From: Clostridia bacterium
GTDB taxonomy: Bacteria > Bacillota > Clostridia > Peptostreptococcales > Anaerovoracaceae
Assembly (NCBI GenBank): GCA_900754805.1
Contig: CAAEEE010000388.1
Location: 1 to 15,874 of the forward strand
Direction of reading: 5' to 3'
Length of the DNA: 15,874 bases
Both the position numbers and the translations under genes were made by a program. The notes beneath the pieces were generated by a model, which did not search any database, was not told the DNA's origin, and was given only the letters and a program-made list of their open reading frames with translations. Shown here piece after piece: positions 14,994 through 15,874 of this stretch (position 1 is the stretch's first letter; every line of letters starts with the position of its first letter).

Positions 14994-15518
14994 CTATTCT
15001 CCCATCTTCAGCTTCGGCTGCAGCTTGCGGTACATCCGTTTTCCTATTATAAATCCCAATGCGGCTCCCACAAGCACATCGCTTGGAAAGTGAACATACA
15101 AATATAATCTTGAGAATGCAATCAATGCTGCGAGTACTGCTGACGGAATACCAACCCTTTTATCTGTTTCCCAAAGAACCGTCGCCGCAATCGTGCTGGA
15201 AAGCGTGTGTCCTGAAGGGAAGGAAAAGTCCGTCGGATTCGCAATTAAAAGCGTCACCTCAGGATTCAGCCAGCAAGGCCGCGAACGAGCAATCAAATGC
15301 TTGAGACAGACATTTCCGACCAGCACGCCAACAAGCAGCGATGCCAATAAAATAATCCCGGTTTTTCTGTATCGCTTCGTACAAAGCATAGACACGCTAA
15401 TAACAATCCAAATGATTCCGACATTGCCAAGCACTGTTATCTTCGGCATCAGCCAGTCCATCCAGCCGCATTTTAAGGTGTCCTGTATCCAATCTAAAAT
15501 AAGCCAGTCTAAATTCAT
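14994..15518 (-). CDS. PAP2-family membrane phosphatase (undecaprenyl-diphosphatase / lipid phosphatase type)
   Basis: A 174-residue integral membrane phosphatase with the full PAP2 catalytic set: KHLIARSRP (K73, R80), SFPSGH (PSGH at 101-104, general acid His104), and SRLYLYVHFPSD (R137, nucleophile His143, Asp147). About five hydrophobic segments are spaced as in small PAP2 proteins. Members of this size act on undecaprenyl diphosphate (BcrC type), recycling the cell-wall carrier lipid, or on phosphatidylglycerophosphate or phosphatidic acid; the motifs alone do not decide which. AAGGGGA about 7 bases before the ATG at 15518 supports the start. An extended -10 promoter lies at 15550-15558. 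The next gene on the strand, 162 bp downstream, has its own promoter. Confidence 0.93.
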   Translation of the reverse strand: MNLDWLILDWIQDTLKCGWMDWLMPKITVLGNVGIIWIVISVSMLCTKRYRKTGIILLASLLVGVLVGNVCLKHLIARSRPCWLNPEVTLLIANPTDFSFPSGHTLSSTIAATVLWETDKRVGIPSAVLAALIAFSRLYLYVHFPSDVLVGAALGFIIGKRMYRKLQPKLKMGE

Positions 15519-15549
15519 CTTTAAGTCCCCTTATTACTTTCTATGCACC

Positions 15550-15558
15550 AGTATACCA
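15550..15558 (-). promoter_or_regulatory. Extended -10 promoter of the PAP2 gene
   Basis: TGG-TATACT on the minus strand (15558-15550) lies about 32 bp before the start codon, with no good -35 hexamer. A perfect 6-2-6 palindrome, CTTCAT-TT-ATGAAG (15569-15582), covers the -35 zone and could bind an activator or repressor. Confidence 0.5.
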
Positions 15559-15621
15559 TACGAACCGCCTTCATTTATGAAGAAAATATAAATTATTGAC
15601 TTTCTGCTTCCTTTCGCCTCG

Positions 15622-15661
15622 AAAAAAACCGAGGAAACGGAATTAAATCCGCCGCCCCGGT
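15622..15661 (-). terminator. Strong minus-strand terminator for a gene outside the window
   Basis: On the minus strand ACCGGGGCGGCGGA (15661-15648) pairs with TCCGTTTCCTCGGT (15641-15628) around a 6-base loop, with one mismatch and three G-U pairs, then runs into TTTTTT (15627-15622). Read on the plus strand the G-U positions become mismatches, so the minus strand is the functional orientation. No minus-strand gene between here and the window end can account for it. Confidence 0.7.
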
Positions 15662-15874
15662 CCTTTTTCAATCTTTACAAATAATTTATGCCGTATGAAT
15701 TTCTTCATTTGTTAAATTCTATTTCAAATGAGAGTCCATAAAAAGAACCAAAACTTTTTTAAAAAAGAATTTGGACTATTCGATTGCTGCCATTACTATT
15801 TCAGGAATTTGCGTATCAGCTTATCGCAAAGCCTGCTATATGGCTGTTACCTGAGCGGCAAATCAATCCAATTG
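15662..15874. other. Right-end stretch with no convincing gene
   Basis: Together with 15519-15621 this makes 356 bp without a supportable gene. A plus-strand frame opens with ATG at 15728 and stays open for 49 codons to the window edge. It lacks a ribosome binding site and its product is not recognisable. On the minus strand a frame entering from the edge reads NWIDLPLR before a stop at 15847, which could be the C-terminus of a gene ending here and served by the 15622-15661 terminator. Neither reading is strong. Confidence 0.4.

Noticed and set aside
15728..15874. 49-codon plus-strand frame open to the window edge
   Set aside because: It has no RBS and no recognisable motif; such a length is expected by chance, so it is only mentioned in the right-end entry.

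Overview
The window looks like chromosomal DNA from a low-to-mid GC Firmicute, most likely an anaerobic Clostridia-type organism. The evidence is strong AAGGAGG-type ribosome binding sites before almost every gene, A/T-rich intergenic DNA, many U-tract hairpin terminators, and several protein families I associate with Clostridia: the ~640-residue glutamine synthetase, the zinc-ribbon membrane protein with FNW and FYTF segments, and a small Asn/Gln-rich protein. I cannot name a genus.

Layout from left to right. (1) Positions 59-205 hold the C-terminal stub of an Rpn/PD-(D/E)XK transposase-like protein, followed by a terminator. (2) Positions 292-2955, minus strand, carry a two-gene proline module: a stand-alone LOR/SDH-type (ornithine cyclodeaminase-like) enzyme followed by a PutP sodium/proline symporter. 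A TetR-family regulator (3185-3769, plus) diverges from it across a 230-bp intergenic region rich in inverted repeats. (3) Positions 3810-12296, minus, hold five co-directional genes with no visible terminator between them. In transcription order they are a small one-pass membrane protein, a zinc-ribbon one-pass membrane protein, a UPF0182 multi-pass membrane protein whose start overlaps the preceding stop, a long-form glutamine synthetase, and seryl-tRNA synthetase. A good promoter precedes the first gene and a bidirectional terminator follows the last. (4) Positions 12441-12898 hold a 47-codon Asn/Gln-rich small gene (minus) with its terminator, and an isolated tRNA-Lys(CTT) (plus) with its own promoter and a bidirectional terminator. 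(5) Positions 12933-15518, minus, encode a dCache-GAF-GGDEF diguanylate cyclase lacking the RxxD inhibitory-site arginine and a PAP2 lipid phosphatase; each has an extended -10 promoter with the same nine bases. (6) The right end (15519-15874) has no convincing complete gene. It contains a strong minus-strand terminator that must serve something outside the window.

Functional reading: the left module imports proline and probably makes proline from ornithine, perhaps under TetR control. The central block joins nitrogen assimilation (glutamine synthetase) and translation (SerRS) to an uncharacterised three-protein membrane assembly. That assembly is the best candidate here for an undescribed system. 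The right block is signalling plus envelope lipid metabolism.
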